Notes under the pieces: model-generated
The model's input: only the letters and a program-made list of their open reading frames with translations
Told to the model about the DNA's origin: nothing
Databases searched by the model: none
NCBI GenBank assembly: GCA_964464145.1
Contig: CAYXFB010000005.1
Coordinates: 3,349 to 67,348 of the forward strand
Direction: 5' to 3'
Source: UBA5399 sp964464145
GTDB taxonomy: Bacteria > Bacillota > Clostridia > Christensenellales > Christensenellaceae
DNA length: 64,000 bases
Translations under genes and position numbers: made by a program
Part shown: positions 9,701 through 17,423 of the stretch, in pieces
How the letters are laid out: every line of letters starts with the position of its first letter
Position numbering within the stretch: the first letter of the stretch is position 1

Positions 9701-10551
9701 GATACTATATATACCGTTCCACCAACAAAAACGGCGGTTATAAATCCATCAAGCTGCTGACCAGCTCCGCTGCCTCGCTGAGCTATACGGACAGCAAGGA
9801 TCTCGCGCCCGGCACAAAATACTATTATAAAGTTATTCCGTATATACTGGTCGACGGAGAAAAGGTCAAGGGCATAACCGGCGGCCCGGTGGCGGCTCAA
9901 ACCAAATCCGCCACACCCACTGGCATAAAGGCGGCCTTCACCGGCAATGCGGAAGTCAGCGTTTCCTGGAACGCGGTGGACGGAGCGGCGGGCTATCAGT
10001 TATATCGCGCCACGGCGGCGGCAGGCCCGTTCAATGGTATAAAGACCCTCACCACCAACTCTTTCAAGGACACCTCGGTAAGCTCGGGCAGCACGTACTA
10101 TTATAAAGTGCGCTCCTACCGCACCGTTGGCGGCCAGAAGGTTTTCAGCACATTCTCCGCTGTTGCTACGGCATTCAGGGAGGCTGAGAAGCCGGTTTAC
10201 ACCATAGGCGTGGTTAACACCACCAACAACAACCTTACCTCCTCGCTGTTCTCCATGACAAACAGGGGTACGAAGGACATCGTTATACAGGCAACCACAG
10301 CCAAGCTGCTTGTAAATCCCGAATCCGCCTCCGGTTATGACAGGACCCTCACACTGTGGGTGGACGGCATAAAGCAGACGGGCACCATAACGCTCAAGCC
10401 GGGCGAACAAAAGCGCGTTTCCTATACGTGCAGCCCCGCAACCGTGTATACGCCCTCCAGTCACCTGGTATTCAACTTCACCTGCGACGGCCGCACGGCG
10501 CAAAACGACGTTTCGGCGGCGGGCGGAGCCTCATGGAAATATATAGACTAA
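6724..10551 (+). CDS. Secreted subtilisin-like (S8) protease with six FnIII-like repeats
   Basis: A 1275-residue exported serine protease. A signal peptide covers residues 1-29 (cleavage near VAFA). A Glu/Pro-rich linker (about 30-95) and an I9-like prodomain region (about 170-255) follow. The S8 catalytic domain (about 275-590) has the full triad: Asp312 in AIIDAAVD, His349 in THGTHVAG and Ser520 in SGTSMASP, with oxyanion Asn453 in AAGND. The usual DTG(I/V) after the catalytic Asp is DAAV here. From about 595 to 1165 there are six fibronectin-III-like repeats of about 95 residues, each with GYxIYRS and TYYYKVxAY signatures, then a 105-residue C-terminal domain of unknown type. No LPXTG-like sorting signal is seen. 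AAAGGAG precedes the ATG. It likely degrades extracellular or host proteins, with the repeats acting as spacers or binding modules. Confidence 0.92.
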   Translation: MNRPIRKFFSILLVLCLLFTFAGTSVAFAAEPEMGQAELPEVGEPSPSETPEATEPPSNTEAPDQTLEEVPPTEDLPITEESAQPEPEAQTAAITGIEELIGIARQDGGKAAALLSAYTDEAAYMDALSQILDIYYSEGLTAQLEAFSAAIDARAAQTLQNYAAAAAERAGSGLGYVPGEVLVVFGSGVSEAQAEATMQSLDSTVSDIIEAPANEVVAVVDIPLDQTVAQAVSEITANPAVSYAQPNYLYELAETDDVPLGAAVQEASASLASLPNDPGVSEQWHLDKINVGEAWNIVDSKSGSKVKVAIIDAAVDLNHEDLASNIIASQCYDMQTGVAQPYPTTPKTHGTHVAGLVGAVANNGKGGTGVASGSRNQVVEMIAYNVFRDSDNKAPTSAIIAALNHAVLSGAKVANMSLGYAPSQTSMPWDKLFEDAVNDATAKGMVVVVAAGNDNGDATFLPADFDNALSVINTLNYTDPTSNSKSSSSNYGAKKDISAPGNAIYSTYPGNTYAKSSGTSMASPIVAGVAAMMLYVNPSLTPAQIQDMITGTATDLYTPGFDVYTAWGNVNAYRAVAKAANINIPATPQNFKAAAQGTTSAALSWGSVSGVNGYKIYRSESADSGYTLVRTNTSATQTSYTDASLTLGKTYYYKVTAYVTSGATELESVPAGPASTKAALSAPTNFKAEKIIGQESVKLSWSAVSGSTGYEVYRSDSETGTYSLINKAAGASTLQYTDNTVINGRTYYYKVNAYVTQGGDDISGNQTEAVKVVVTDGAGPVTNLKAESAGYNSAKISWDVVSNADGYNVYRATSAGGTYTKAGTTTTGSFTQSNLSTGSTYFFTVKAYRNQGSQKIEGEAAGPVSVKPVNAAPESLKLSKATGGFKLTWTKSAGATGYDIYRSESKTGTYKVIGSVTGANTLTYTDTAGLGVGKTYYYKVAAYRTMSSGKVAGDDSPIMQATKSTPKPENLAGKGQSTSSIKLTWNRPEGALGYYIYRSTNKNGGYKSIKLLTSSAASLSYTDSKDLAPGTKYYYKVIPYILVDGEKVKGITGGPVAAQTKSATPTGIKAAFTGNAEVSVSWNAVDGAAGYQLYRATAAAGPFNGIKTLTTNSFKDTSVSSGSTYYYKVRSYRTVGGQKVFSTFSAVATAFREAEKPVYTIGVVNTTNNNLTSSLFSMTNRGTKDIVIQATTAKLLVNPESASGYDRTLTLWVDGIKQTGTITLKPGEQKRVSYTCSPATVYTPSSHLVFNFTCDGRTAQNDVSAAGGASWKYID

Positions 10552-10557
10552 GCGCTA

Positions 10558-10586
10558 TAGACAAAGCGGTAAACTGACTGTATAAT
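10558..10586 (+). promoter_or_regulatory. Promoter in front of prfB
   Basis: TAGACA, 17 bases, TATAAT. Predicted start near 10593, only about 11 bases before a terminator-like hairpin at 10604-10627, so the prfB mRNA would begin with that hairpin. Confidence 0.65.
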
Positions 10587-10603
10587 ATCATTAGAAAAAA
10601 GAA

Positions 10604-10627
10604 GGCACCCCATAGCGGGTGCCTTTT
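10604..10627 (+). terminator. Hairpin with T tail: subtilisin terminator or prfB leader stem
   Basis: GGCACCC and GGGTGCC flank a six-base loop and are followed by TTTT. It ends the subtilisin transcript but also sits directly after the predicted prfB start site. The T tail is short. Confidence 0.75.
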
Positions 10628-10654
10628 GAAAATAGGTATTTTGAAAGGAACGTT

Positions 10655-11758
10655 ATGATCTTAGTAGACGATCAAAAGCAAAAATTGCAGGCCCTGCGCG
10701 GCATGGTGGACGAGGCCTCCTCCTCGCTAGACCTGCCCTCGCTAAAAGAGGAGTTAAAGCTGCTGAACGAGCAGATGGAGGCGCCGGATTTCTGGAACGA
10801 TATTGAAAACGCAAACCGCGTGACACGCGCCGCAAAGCCGCTAAAGGCAAAGATAACCTCCTGCGAAAAGCTTATGGGCGAGCTAGACGATCTTGAGGTG
10901 CTGATCGATATGGTGGAGGAAGAGCAGGACGAAGAGCTCTTCGCCGAGCTGAACGCGGAGCTTTCGAACCTGGACGAGGAGGCACGCGCCTTCCATCTTC
11001 AAACGCTGCTCTCCGGCAAGTACGACTCAAACAACGCCATACTCTCGCTGCACGCGGGCGCTGGCGGCACGGAGGCGCAGGACTGGGCGCAGATGCTCAT
11101 GCGCATGTACACCCGCTGGGCAGAGCGCCACGGCTACGATGTGCGCACCCTGGATTACCTCGATGGCGACGAAGCCGGCATAAAGAGCGTAACGCTGCAA
11201 ATTTCGGGCGATAATGCCTACGGCTATCTCCGCACGGAAAAGGGCGTACACCGTCTGGTGCGCATATCCCCCTTCGATTCCAACGCGCGTCGGCATACTT
11301 CCTTCGCCTCATTGGACGTAATGCCCGAGGTGGATGACGCGGACAACGATATTGAGGTAAACGCGGACGATATACGCGTGGATACCTACCGTTCCTCGGG
11401 CGCGGGCGGCCAGCACGTAAACAAGACCTCCTCCGCCATACGAATAACGCACTTCCCCACCGGCATTGTGGTGCAGTGCCAAAACGAGCGTTCGCAGCTG
11501 CAGAACCGCGAGACCGCCATGCGTATGCTGAAATCCAAGCTGGCGGAGGTGCGCGAGGAACAGCGTATGGCCGAAATGGCGCAGATAAAGGGCGACCAAA
11601 AGAAGATAGAATGGGGCAGCCAGATCCGTTCCTACGTTTTCTGCCCCTACACAATGGTGAAGGATCACCGCACAAACACCGAGACGGGCAACATAAACGC
11701 CGTAATGGACGGCGACATAGACGATTTCATAAAGGCCAGCCTCATACAGGGGTTTTAA
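10655..11758 (+). CDS. prfB: Peptide chain release factor 2
   Basis: RF2 of 367 residues, recognising UGA and UAA stop codons on the ribosome. The peptidyl-tRNA hydrolysis motif GAGGQHVNKT is intact, and the codon-reading SPF tripeptide is seen in RISPFDSNARRHTSF. Length matches the family (about 365). The ATG at 10655 has AAAGGA a few bases upstream; an in-frame ATG at 10619 lies in the preceding hairpin and is unlikely. Many bacterial prfB genes have an in-frame TGA near codon 25 that needs a programmed +1 frameshift. Here the frame is unbroken from start to stop, so that autoregulation appears absent. It is convergent with secA, sharing a terminator. Confidence 0.97.
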   Translation: MILVDDQKQKLQALRGMVDEASSSLDLPSLKEELKLLNEQMEAPDFWNDIENANRVTRAAKPLKAKITSCEKLMGELDDLEVLIDMVEEEQDEELFAELNAELSNLDEEARAFHLQTLLSGKYDSNNAILSLHAGAGGTEAQDWAQMLMRMYTRWAERHGYDVRTLDYLDGDEAGIKSVTLQISGDNAYGYLRTEKGVHRLVRISPFDSNARRHTSFASLDVMPEVDDADNDIEVNADDIRVDTYRSSGAGGQHVNKTSSAIRITHFPTGIVVQCQNERSQLQNRETAMRMLKSKLAEVREEQRMAEMAQIKGDQKKIEWGSQIRSYVFCPYTMVKDHRTNTETGNINAVMDGDIDDFIKASLIQGF

Positions 11759-11761
11759 GGG

Positions 11762-11891
11762 TAATTAAGAATTAATAATGCAGAATTAATAATTAAAGGA
11801 CATAGAGCCCAAAAAGGCCATATCCCGGCGGAATATGGCCTTTTTTCAATTCGTCCGCGCTGCGGACTCATTCATTCTCAATTCTTAATTA
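11762..11891. repeat. AT-rich inverted-repeat (MITE-like) element between prfB and secA
   Basis: A 19-base arm at 11762-11780 (TAATTAAGAATTAATAATG) matches the reverse complement of 11873-11891 at 17 positions. Inside are the bidirectional terminator and a second small hairpin GTCCGC-GCT-GCGGAC (11853-11867). The whole fills the prfB-secA gap. Whether it is or was mobile cannot be told from one copy. Confidence 0.55.
11811..11846. terminator. Bidirectional terminator for prfB and secA
   Basis: GGCCATAT and ATATGGCC arms with AAAAA before and TTTTTT after, so it works on both strands for the two convergent genes. Confidence 0.9.
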
Positions 11892-11910
11892 TTCATTTTT
11901 AATTATATTT

Positions 11911-14640
11911 CTATTCCTCGTTCTTACCGCAGCAATTCTTATATTTCTTGCCGCTTCCGCAGGGGCAGGGCTCGTTTCTGCCCACCTTTTTCTCGGTGCG
12001 TACCGGCATTTGCTTTTCGCCCGTGCTTCCCGCTTTGGCCTGCAGCTTCATAGTGACATCAGCGCCGCCCACCGTGTTGCCGTCCGCGTCTATGTTTGCC
12101 TTGGTGTCGGTCACTTCCTTCTGCTCCACCTTGCTCTCCACCTTTATGTGATACAGCATGTATATGGTTTCCTCGCGTATGCTGTCCACCATGGCGTCGA
12201 ACATATCGAAGCCCTCCATGCGGTACTCCGAAATGGGATCGCGCTGCCCCAGTGCCCGCAGGCCTATTCCCCTGCGGAACTGATCCATGGCATCTATATG
12301 ATCCATCCATTTGCTGTCCACCACGCGAAGCAGCACCATGCGCTCTATGTTGCGCATATTGAAGCCTGCAGAATCCATCTCCGTCTCTTTTTCGGCGTAG
12401 GCGTCGCGCACGTTTTGCATTATCTCCTTCTTGAGATCAATGAGCTCCACGTGCTCTATCTCGTCAACCGAGTAATGCTTCACCTTTAGCGCAAACACGC
12501 GTTCAAAGTAGGCGTAAAGATCCTCCCAGTCCCACTCCTCGGAGTATTTTCCCTTGGGGCAGTATACCGCGATGGCGTTTTCCACCAGCGTATCTATCAT
12601 AGAGTTTATGTTTTCGGAAACATCGTCCCCCATGAGCACCTGCCTGCGCTGGCCGTATATTATGTTTCTCTGCTGGTTCATAACATCGTCGTAATCCAGC
12701 ACGTGCTTTCTTATATTGAAGTTGTTGCCCTCTATGCGCTTTTGGGCGTTCTCTATCTGCTTGCTCAGCATACCGTATTGCAGCGGTATGTCCTCGTCGC
12801 CCTGCAATCTTTCCATTATGGCCTTTATGCGGTCTCCGCCGAAGAGGCGCATAAGGTCATCCTCAAGCGCTATGAAGAATATGGATGAACCCGGGTCTCC
12901 CTGCCTTCCGGCACGTCCTCTTAGCTGGTTGTCTATACGGCGCGATTCATGCCGCTCTGTTCCTATTATATGCAGACCGCCGCAGCGAACCACCTCTTCA
13001 TGCTCTGCGTCCGTATCCTGCTTGTGCTTTTTCACAAGTTCAGCATATTTTTCACGAGCGGCCATTATTTCAGGGTCGTCCGTGTGCGCATGGCTTACCG
13101 CCTGCTCTATAAGCTCGTCATCCATACCGTCTGCGCGCATTTCGTTTCTGGCCATATAGTCTGAGTTGCCGCCCAGCAGTATGTCCGTACCGCGACCCGC
13201 CATGTTTGTGGCTATTGTAACAGCGCCCTTCTTACCCGCCTGCGCTATTATCTGCGCCTCTCTGAGATGGTTTTTTGCGTTCAAAAGCTCGTGCTTTATG
13301 CCCTTTCTCACCAGCAGCGAGGATAAATATTCGTTATCCGCAACGGAAACCGTACCCACCAGCACCGGCTGACCGGTAGCGTGTGCCCGCGCTATCTCCT
13401 CCACCACGGCGTTGAACTTGCCCTCTTTAGTGGCGTATACCACATCGTTCATATCCTTACGAACCATAGGCATATGCGTGGGTATCTCTATTACGCTGAG
13501 GTTGTATATGCTGTTGAACTCTGATTCTTCCGTTTTTGCAGTACCCGTCATACCGCCCAGCTTTTTATACATACGGAAGAAATTCTGGAATGTAACGGTG
13601 GCCAGCGTCTTGGATTCGCGCTCCACCTTTACGCCCTCCTTGGCCTCTATTGCCTGATGCAGACCGTCCGAATAGCGGCGGCCTATCATAAGGCGGCCGG
13701 TGAATTCGTCCACGATTATTACCTCGCCGTCCTGCACAACGTATTCCCTATCGCGCAAAAACAGCTCGTGCGCCTTGAGCGCCTGATTTATATGGTGGAC
13801 TATTTCGGTATTTTCAATATCTGTGAGGTTATCCAGCTTAAAATGCTGCTCGGCAAGCTTCACGCCGTCCTCCGTGAGGTTTATGGCCTTCATTTTCTCG
13901 TCGAGGTCGAAATGCACCTCGGGCTTGAGCTTTTTCACGAAAACATCGGCCTGACGATATAGATCGGTGCCCTTGTCGCCCTGCCCCGAAATTATGAGAG
14001 GCGTTCTGGCCTCGTCTATGAGTATACTGTCCACCTCGTCCACAATGGCGAAATTCAGCTCGCGCTGCACAAGATCGTCCTTGCGAACCACCATGTTGTC
14101 TCTAAGATAGTCAAAGCCCAGCTCATTGTTTGTAGAATAGGTTATGTCGCAATTGTATGCCTTTTGCTTTTGAGCCCTATCCTGCTCGCGCCCCACCAAA
14201 CCAACCGTGTAGCCAAGGTAACGGTACACCTTGCCCATCCATTCGCTGTCGCGCTTGGCCAGGTATTCGTTTACGGTAACAACGTGCACTCCCTTGCCGG
14301 AAATGGCGTTCAGCACAACGGGCAGCGTGGCCACAAGCGTTTTGCCCTCGCCCGTTTTCATCTCGGCAATATTGCCCTGATGCAGCACTATGCCGCCCAG
14401 TATCTGCTCGTAAAAATGGCGCAGGCCAATCACGCGCCAGCTGGCCTCGCGCACCTGAGCAAAGACCTCGGGCAAAAGAGCGTCCAGTGATTCCCCGTCC
14501 GCATGCCGCTTTTTATATTCCTCCGTTTTGGCTTTGAGCTCTTCGTCGCTCATAGCCTCAAATTTGGAAGAAAGCGCCTCCACCTTGTCTGCCAGTTTTC
14601 TGACCGGCCTAAGCGCCGATTTTGCTAATAAACTACCCAA
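11911..14640 (-). CDS. secA: Preprotein translocase ATPase SecA
   Basis: A 909-residue motor that drives Sec-dependent export at the membrane. Walker A is MKTGEGKTLVATLP and the Walker B/DEAD region is VDSILIDEARTPLIISG. The helicase-like second half contains TNMAGRGTDI and QLRGRAGRQGD. The C-terminal SEC-C zinc motif CPCGSGKKYKNCC, used for SecB or lipid binding, is complete. The start is taken as TTG at 14640: GAAGGA lies eight bases upstream, and the resulting protein begins MGSLLAKS as SecA proteins do. An in-frame GTG at 14673 has no suitable ribosome site. Only one SecA gene is seen in the window. Its clients here would include the subtilisin, the LRR protein and the sugar-binding lipoprotein. 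Confidence 0.98.
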   Translation of the reverse strand: MGSLLAKSALRPVRKLADKVEALSSKFEAMSDEELKAKTEEYKKRHADGESLDALLPEVFAQVREASWRVIGLRHFYEQILGGIVLHQGNIAEMKTGEGKTLVATLPVVLNAISGKGVHVVTVNEYLAKRDSEWMGKVYRYLGYTVGLVGREQDRAQKQKAYNCDITYSTNNELGFDYLRDNMVVRKDDLVQRELNFAIVDEVDSILIDEARTPLIISGQGDKGTDLYRQADVFVKKLKPEVHFDLDEKMKAINLTEDGVKLAEQHFKLDNLTDIENTEIVHHINQALKAHELFLRDREYVVQDGEVIIVDEFTGRLMIGRRYSDGLHQAIEAKEGVKVERESKTLATVTFQNFFRMYKKLGGMTGTAKTEESEFNSIYNLSVIEIPTHMPMVRKDMNDVVYATKEGKFNAVVEEIARAHATGQPVLVGTVSVADNEYLSSLLVRKGIKHELLNAKNHLREAQIIAQAGKKGAVTIATNMAGRGTDILLGGNSDYMARNEMRADGMDDELIEQAVSHAHTDDPEIMAAREKYAELVKKHKQDTDAEHEEVVRCGGLHIIGTERHESRRIDNQLRGRAGRQGDPGSSIFFIALEDDLMRLFGGDRIKAIMERLQGDEDIPLQYGMLSKQIENAQKRIEGNNFNIRKHVLDYDDVMNQQRNIIYGQRRQVLMGDDVSENINSMIDTLVENAIAVYCPKGKYSEEWDWEDLYAYFERVFALKVKHYSVDEIEHVELIDLKKEIMQNVRDAYAEKETEMDSAGFNMRNIERMVLLRVVDSKWMDHIDAMDQFRRGIGLRALGQRDPISEYRMEGFDMFDAMVDSIREETIYMLYHIKVESKVEQKEVTDTKANIDADGNTVGGADVTMKLQAKAGSTGEKQMPVRTEKKVGRNEPCPCGSGKKYKNCCGKNEE

Positions 14641-14765
14641 AATATATATCCTTCTCTCTCTGTAAGAATTCACTTCTTTATCAACACCTTATTTTATCAG
14701 AGTTGGGCGGTTAAGTAAAGCGAGCTGCGGCGGGCAAACTTTGAACAATTCTTTAACATTTTGGT

Positions 14766-14795
14766 TTGACACAGCCTGCATATTTATAGTAAAAT
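14766..14795 (+). promoter_or_regulatory. Promoter of the alanine/sodium symporter gene
   Basis: TTGACA, 18 bases, TAAAAT, placing the transcription start about 50 bases upstream of the ATG. Confidence 0.65.
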
Positions 14796-14850
14796 TTGCA
14801 TAAGTATATTCTTCATCCCAACAAAAAATTCATAGATATCAGGGGTAGCA

Positions 14851-16278
14851 ATGATGAGTTTTGAAGAAATTTTAGGTAATGTCAATTCATTTGTATGGGG
14901 GCCTGTTATGTTGGTCTTTCTGGTGGGCACGGGCGTATTTTTGATGATACGTTTAAAATTCCGTCCGCTCACCAATTTGGGGTACGCCTTAAAACAGGTG
15001 TTTTCCCGTCACAGCATAAACGACAAGCACTCCAAGGGCGAGGGTGATATCTCCCCCTTCCAGTCTCTCATGACGGCGCTGGCCGCCACCATCGGCACGG
15101 GCAACATAGTGGGCGTGGCAACGGCCATGACGCTGGGCGGGCCGGGCGCGCTGTTTTGGATGTGGGTGTCCGCCATATTCGGCCTTGCCACAAAGTATGG
15201 CGAGAGCGTGCTGGCGGTGAAATATCGCGTTGTGAATAAGGACGGCGAGATGTCCGGCGGCCCCATGTTCGCGCTCAAAAACGGCTTTAAGGTGAAGTGG
15301 CTGGGCTCCGTATTGGCCGTGGCCTTTGCGGTGTTCACCGTCATAGCGTCCTTCGGCATAGGCAATCTTACGCAGGCCAACTCCATCGCCTCTGCGGTGA
15401 ACGCCACCTTCGGCCTGCCCACCTGGGTGACCGGCCTCATTATAGCCGTGCTGGCCGCCGTGATAGTGTTGGGCGGCATAAAATCGATAGGCCGCGTTTC
15501 GGGCAAGATAGTGCCCATAATGGCCGTTTTCTACGCGGCGGGCGCGCTGCTTGTAATAATAATAAACGCGCGCAACCTACCCACGGGCTTGCAGCAGATA
15601 TTCGAGGGCGCCTTCTCCGTGCAGTCCGTAGCGGGCGGCGTTACGGGCTTTGTTTTCGCGCAGGCCATGCGCTTCGGCGTGGCGCGCGGCGTTTTCTCCA
15701 ACGAGGCAGGCCTCGGAAGCGCGCCCATAGCGGCCGCCGCGGCCAAAACGGATCACCCGGTTCGTCAGGGCTACATAAACATGACGGGCACATTTTTCGA
15801 TACTATAGTAGTATGCACACTCACCGGACTGGCGATCGCCTGCTCGGGCGTGCTTGGCAGCATAGACCCGGCCACGGGCGCTGTGCTGGAGGGCGCTCCG
15901 CTCACGATAGCCGCATTCAATACCGCACTGGGTCAGGCAGGCAGCGTGATCGTTACGGTGGGGCTGATACTCTTCGCCTTCTCCACCATACTGGGCTGGA
16001 ACTATTACGGCGAAAAGGGGCTTGAATACCTTGTGAAGTCGGACAAGGCAAAGCTCATATACCGCCTCATATTCGTTGCCGTGGTGTTTGTGGGCGCCAC
16101 CACAAACCTAAAAATAGCCTGGGATTTCTCCGACACGGCTAACGGCCTCATGGCGATACCCAACCTTATTTCACTGGTCGTACTGAGCGGCGTCATAGTG
16201 AAGCAAACTATAGATTTTGACGATAAATTTTTGAAGCAGGAAAAAATGGCGCAAAAGGCGGCACGCAAAAGCCGCTGA
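14851..16278 (+). CDS. Sodium:alanine/glycine symporter (AGCS family)
   Basis: A 475-residue integral membrane transporter with roughly 10-11 hydrophobic helices. Family signatures include LAATIGTGNIVGVATAM near residues 79-95 and SNEAGLGSAPIAAAAAKT in the middle, both highly conserved in AGCS carriers of alanine or glycine driven by Na+. Length is typical (about 450-490). AGGGGTAGCA precedes two adjacent ATG codons; either could be the start. It is monocistronic, with its own promoter and a strong terminator. The transported amino acid (alanine, glycine or another small one) cannot be fixed from sequence. Confidence 0.93.
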   Translation: MMSFEEILGNVNSFVWGPVMLVFLVGTGVFLMIRLKFRPLTNLGYALKQVFSRHSINDKHSKGEGDISPFQSLMTALAATIGTGNIVGVATAMTLGGPGALFWMWVSAIFGLATKYGESVLAVKYRVVNKDGEMSGGPMFALKNGFKVKWLGSVLAVAFAVFTVIASFGIGNLTQANSIASAVNATFGLPTWVTGLIIAVLAAVIVLGGIKSIGRVSGKIVPIMAVFYAAGALLVIIINARNLPTGLQQIFEGAFSVQSVAGGVTGFVFAQAMRFGVARGVFSNEAGLGSAPIAAAAAKTDHPVRQGYINMTGTFFDTIVVCTLTGLAIACSGVLGSIDPATGAVLEGAPLTIAAFNTALGQAGSVIVTVGLILFAFSTILGWNYYGEKGLEYLVKSDKAKLIYRLIFVAVVFVGATTNLKIAWDFSDTANGLMAIPNLISLVVLSGVIVKQTIDFDDKFLKQEKMAQKAARKSR

Positions 16279-16293
16279 TATGACCGCGTTTTT

Positions 16294-16328
16294 AGGAGCG
16301 TCAATATTGCTTTGGCGCTCCTTTTTTG
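16294..16328 (+). terminator. Terminator after the symporter gene
   Basis: AGGAGCG and CGCTCCT arms around a 15-base loop, then a T-rich tail. Confidence 0.88.
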
Positions 16329-16342
16329 TTTATTCAATACAA

Positions 16343-16371
16343 TTGAAATTCTTGTGCAATTAGGCTATAAT
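16343..16371 (+). promoter_or_regulatory. Promoter of the structured RNA upstream of the hibernation factor
   Basis: TTGAAA, exactly 17 bases, TATAAT. The start predicted seven bases later (about 16378) coincides with the first base of a closing stem of the RNA, which supports an independent transcript. Confidence 0.8.
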
Positions 16372-16377
16372 CTAGTT

Positions 16378-16548
16378 AAGACCCGCAGTTCTGTGTCTGT
16401 GGTTGAAAGCCGATGCCAGCCGCGGGCAAAGCGGTCCACGTAAGCAAGCTTTTGTTTGTGATCATTGCGCGGTTAGATGTAAGTCCGTACGGCAATACCG
16501 GCGGCAAATGTGGGGGAAAAGACCAGGTCGGGCAGAATAGCGGGTTTT
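16378..16548 (+). ncRNA. Probable raiA-motif structured RNA
   Basis: This 171-base non-coding stretch has its own promoter and is closed by a nine-pair stem: AAGACCCGC at 16378-16386 with GCGGGTTTT at 16540-16548. The inside is GC-rich with several local helices and purine-rich loops such as GGGGGAAAAGACC, unlike the AT-rich spacers around it. There is no open frame of note. It lies about 110 bases before raiA. The raiA motif is a known class of conserved RNA found upstream of raiA genes in Firmicutes and Actinobacteria, of about this size. Assignment rests on position, size and structure; a covariance-model match was not made. Its biochemical function is unknown. Confidence 0.75.
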
Positions 16549-16657
16549 AAATTATCAAATTGAGTGTAATAATGAATATAACAGCTGTGTGATACAATTG
16601 TTTTGCGGTAGCTTTTTATATCCGCAATTAAGATATTTGAGATAGGAGTTGAGTAGA

Positions 16658-17191
16658 TTGAAGGTAATTATTGCTGGAAAAAACATGGAAATATCCAATT
16701 ACCTGCGCGACGTAGTGGAGAAGAAGGCCAACAAGCTGGATCACTATTTTAAACCGGGTACAGAAATGCACGTTACTTTATCCATCGAAAAGTCCCGCCA
16801 CATCGCAGAGGTGACGGTATTGTTCGACGGCATTGTTCTCCGTGGCGAGGAGGCCACAGGAGACATGTATTCTTCTATAGATATCGTACTGAAAAAGCTG
16901 GAACGCCAAATGCGCAAACACCGCACGCGTCTTGAAAAGCGCCTGAGGGACGACGCGTTTTTGGAGGATACGGTATATGATTATTACGAGGAGGACTCCC
17001 CCGAGGAGGACGAGCCACAGATCGTGCGCAACAAGAAATTTGTAGCCCGGCCTATGGATATAGAGGATGCCGTGATGCAAATGGAGCTTTTGGGGCACAG
17101 TTTCTTTGTGTACAGAAACGTCCACAACAACGAAGTAAATGTGCTTTATCGCCGTGCGGACGGAAATTACGGGCTCATAGAGCCTATGTAA
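16658..17191 (+). CDS. raiA: Ribosome hibernation promoting factor, long form
   Basis: A 177-residue long-form HPF. The N-terminal domain (about 1-105) starts KVIIAGKNMEISNYLRD and carries the basic helix LEKRLRDD that sits in the decoding centre. The C-terminal domain (about 120-177), with KKFVARPMDIEDAVMQMELLGHSFFVYRN, dimerises to make 100S ribosomes. An acidic linker (DYYEEDSPEEDE) joins them. AGGAG lies nine bases before TTG at 16658, which is chosen as the start; a TTG at 16649 directly abuts the ribosome site and is unlikely. It silences ribosomes in stationary phase or stress. A probable raiA RNA lies upstream and a terminator follows. Confidence 0.95.
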   Translation: MKVIIAGKNMEISNYLRDVVEKKANKLDHYFKPGTEMHVTLSIEKSRHIAEVTVLFDGIVLRGEEATGDMYSSIDIVLKKLERQMRKHRTRLEKRLRDDAFLEDTVYDYYEEDSPEEDEPQIVRNKKFVARPMDIEDAVMQMELLGHSFFVYRNVHNNEVNVLYRRADGNYGLIEPM

Positions 17192-17247
17192 TATCGAGCT
17201 CGGGCGGTTTCAGCCCAGAATAGCGAACTATACACATAGTTTATGCG

Positions 17248-17283
17248 AAAGCGGGTTGCACATTGTATGCATCCCGCTTTTTT
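17248..17283 (+). terminator. Terminator after raiA
   Basis: AAAGCGGG and CCCGCTTT arms with a run of six T. Confidence 0.88.
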
Positions 17284-17423
17284 CATTGCTTTTGCTCCTT
17301 TGCAATGTTTTCATTCACAAAAAGCAAATACCGTGAATAATAATTATTATTTGTAATTTTTGCTTTGGTACTCTATAATTGTTATAAAGTATATTGCATG
17401 AAATTCATGGGGAGGGTTTTGTT

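Noticed and set aside
8890..9900. A 336-codon open frame on the minus strand
   Set aside because: Lies opposite the FnIII-like repeats of the subtilisin; repeated coding sequence keeps the opposite strand open.
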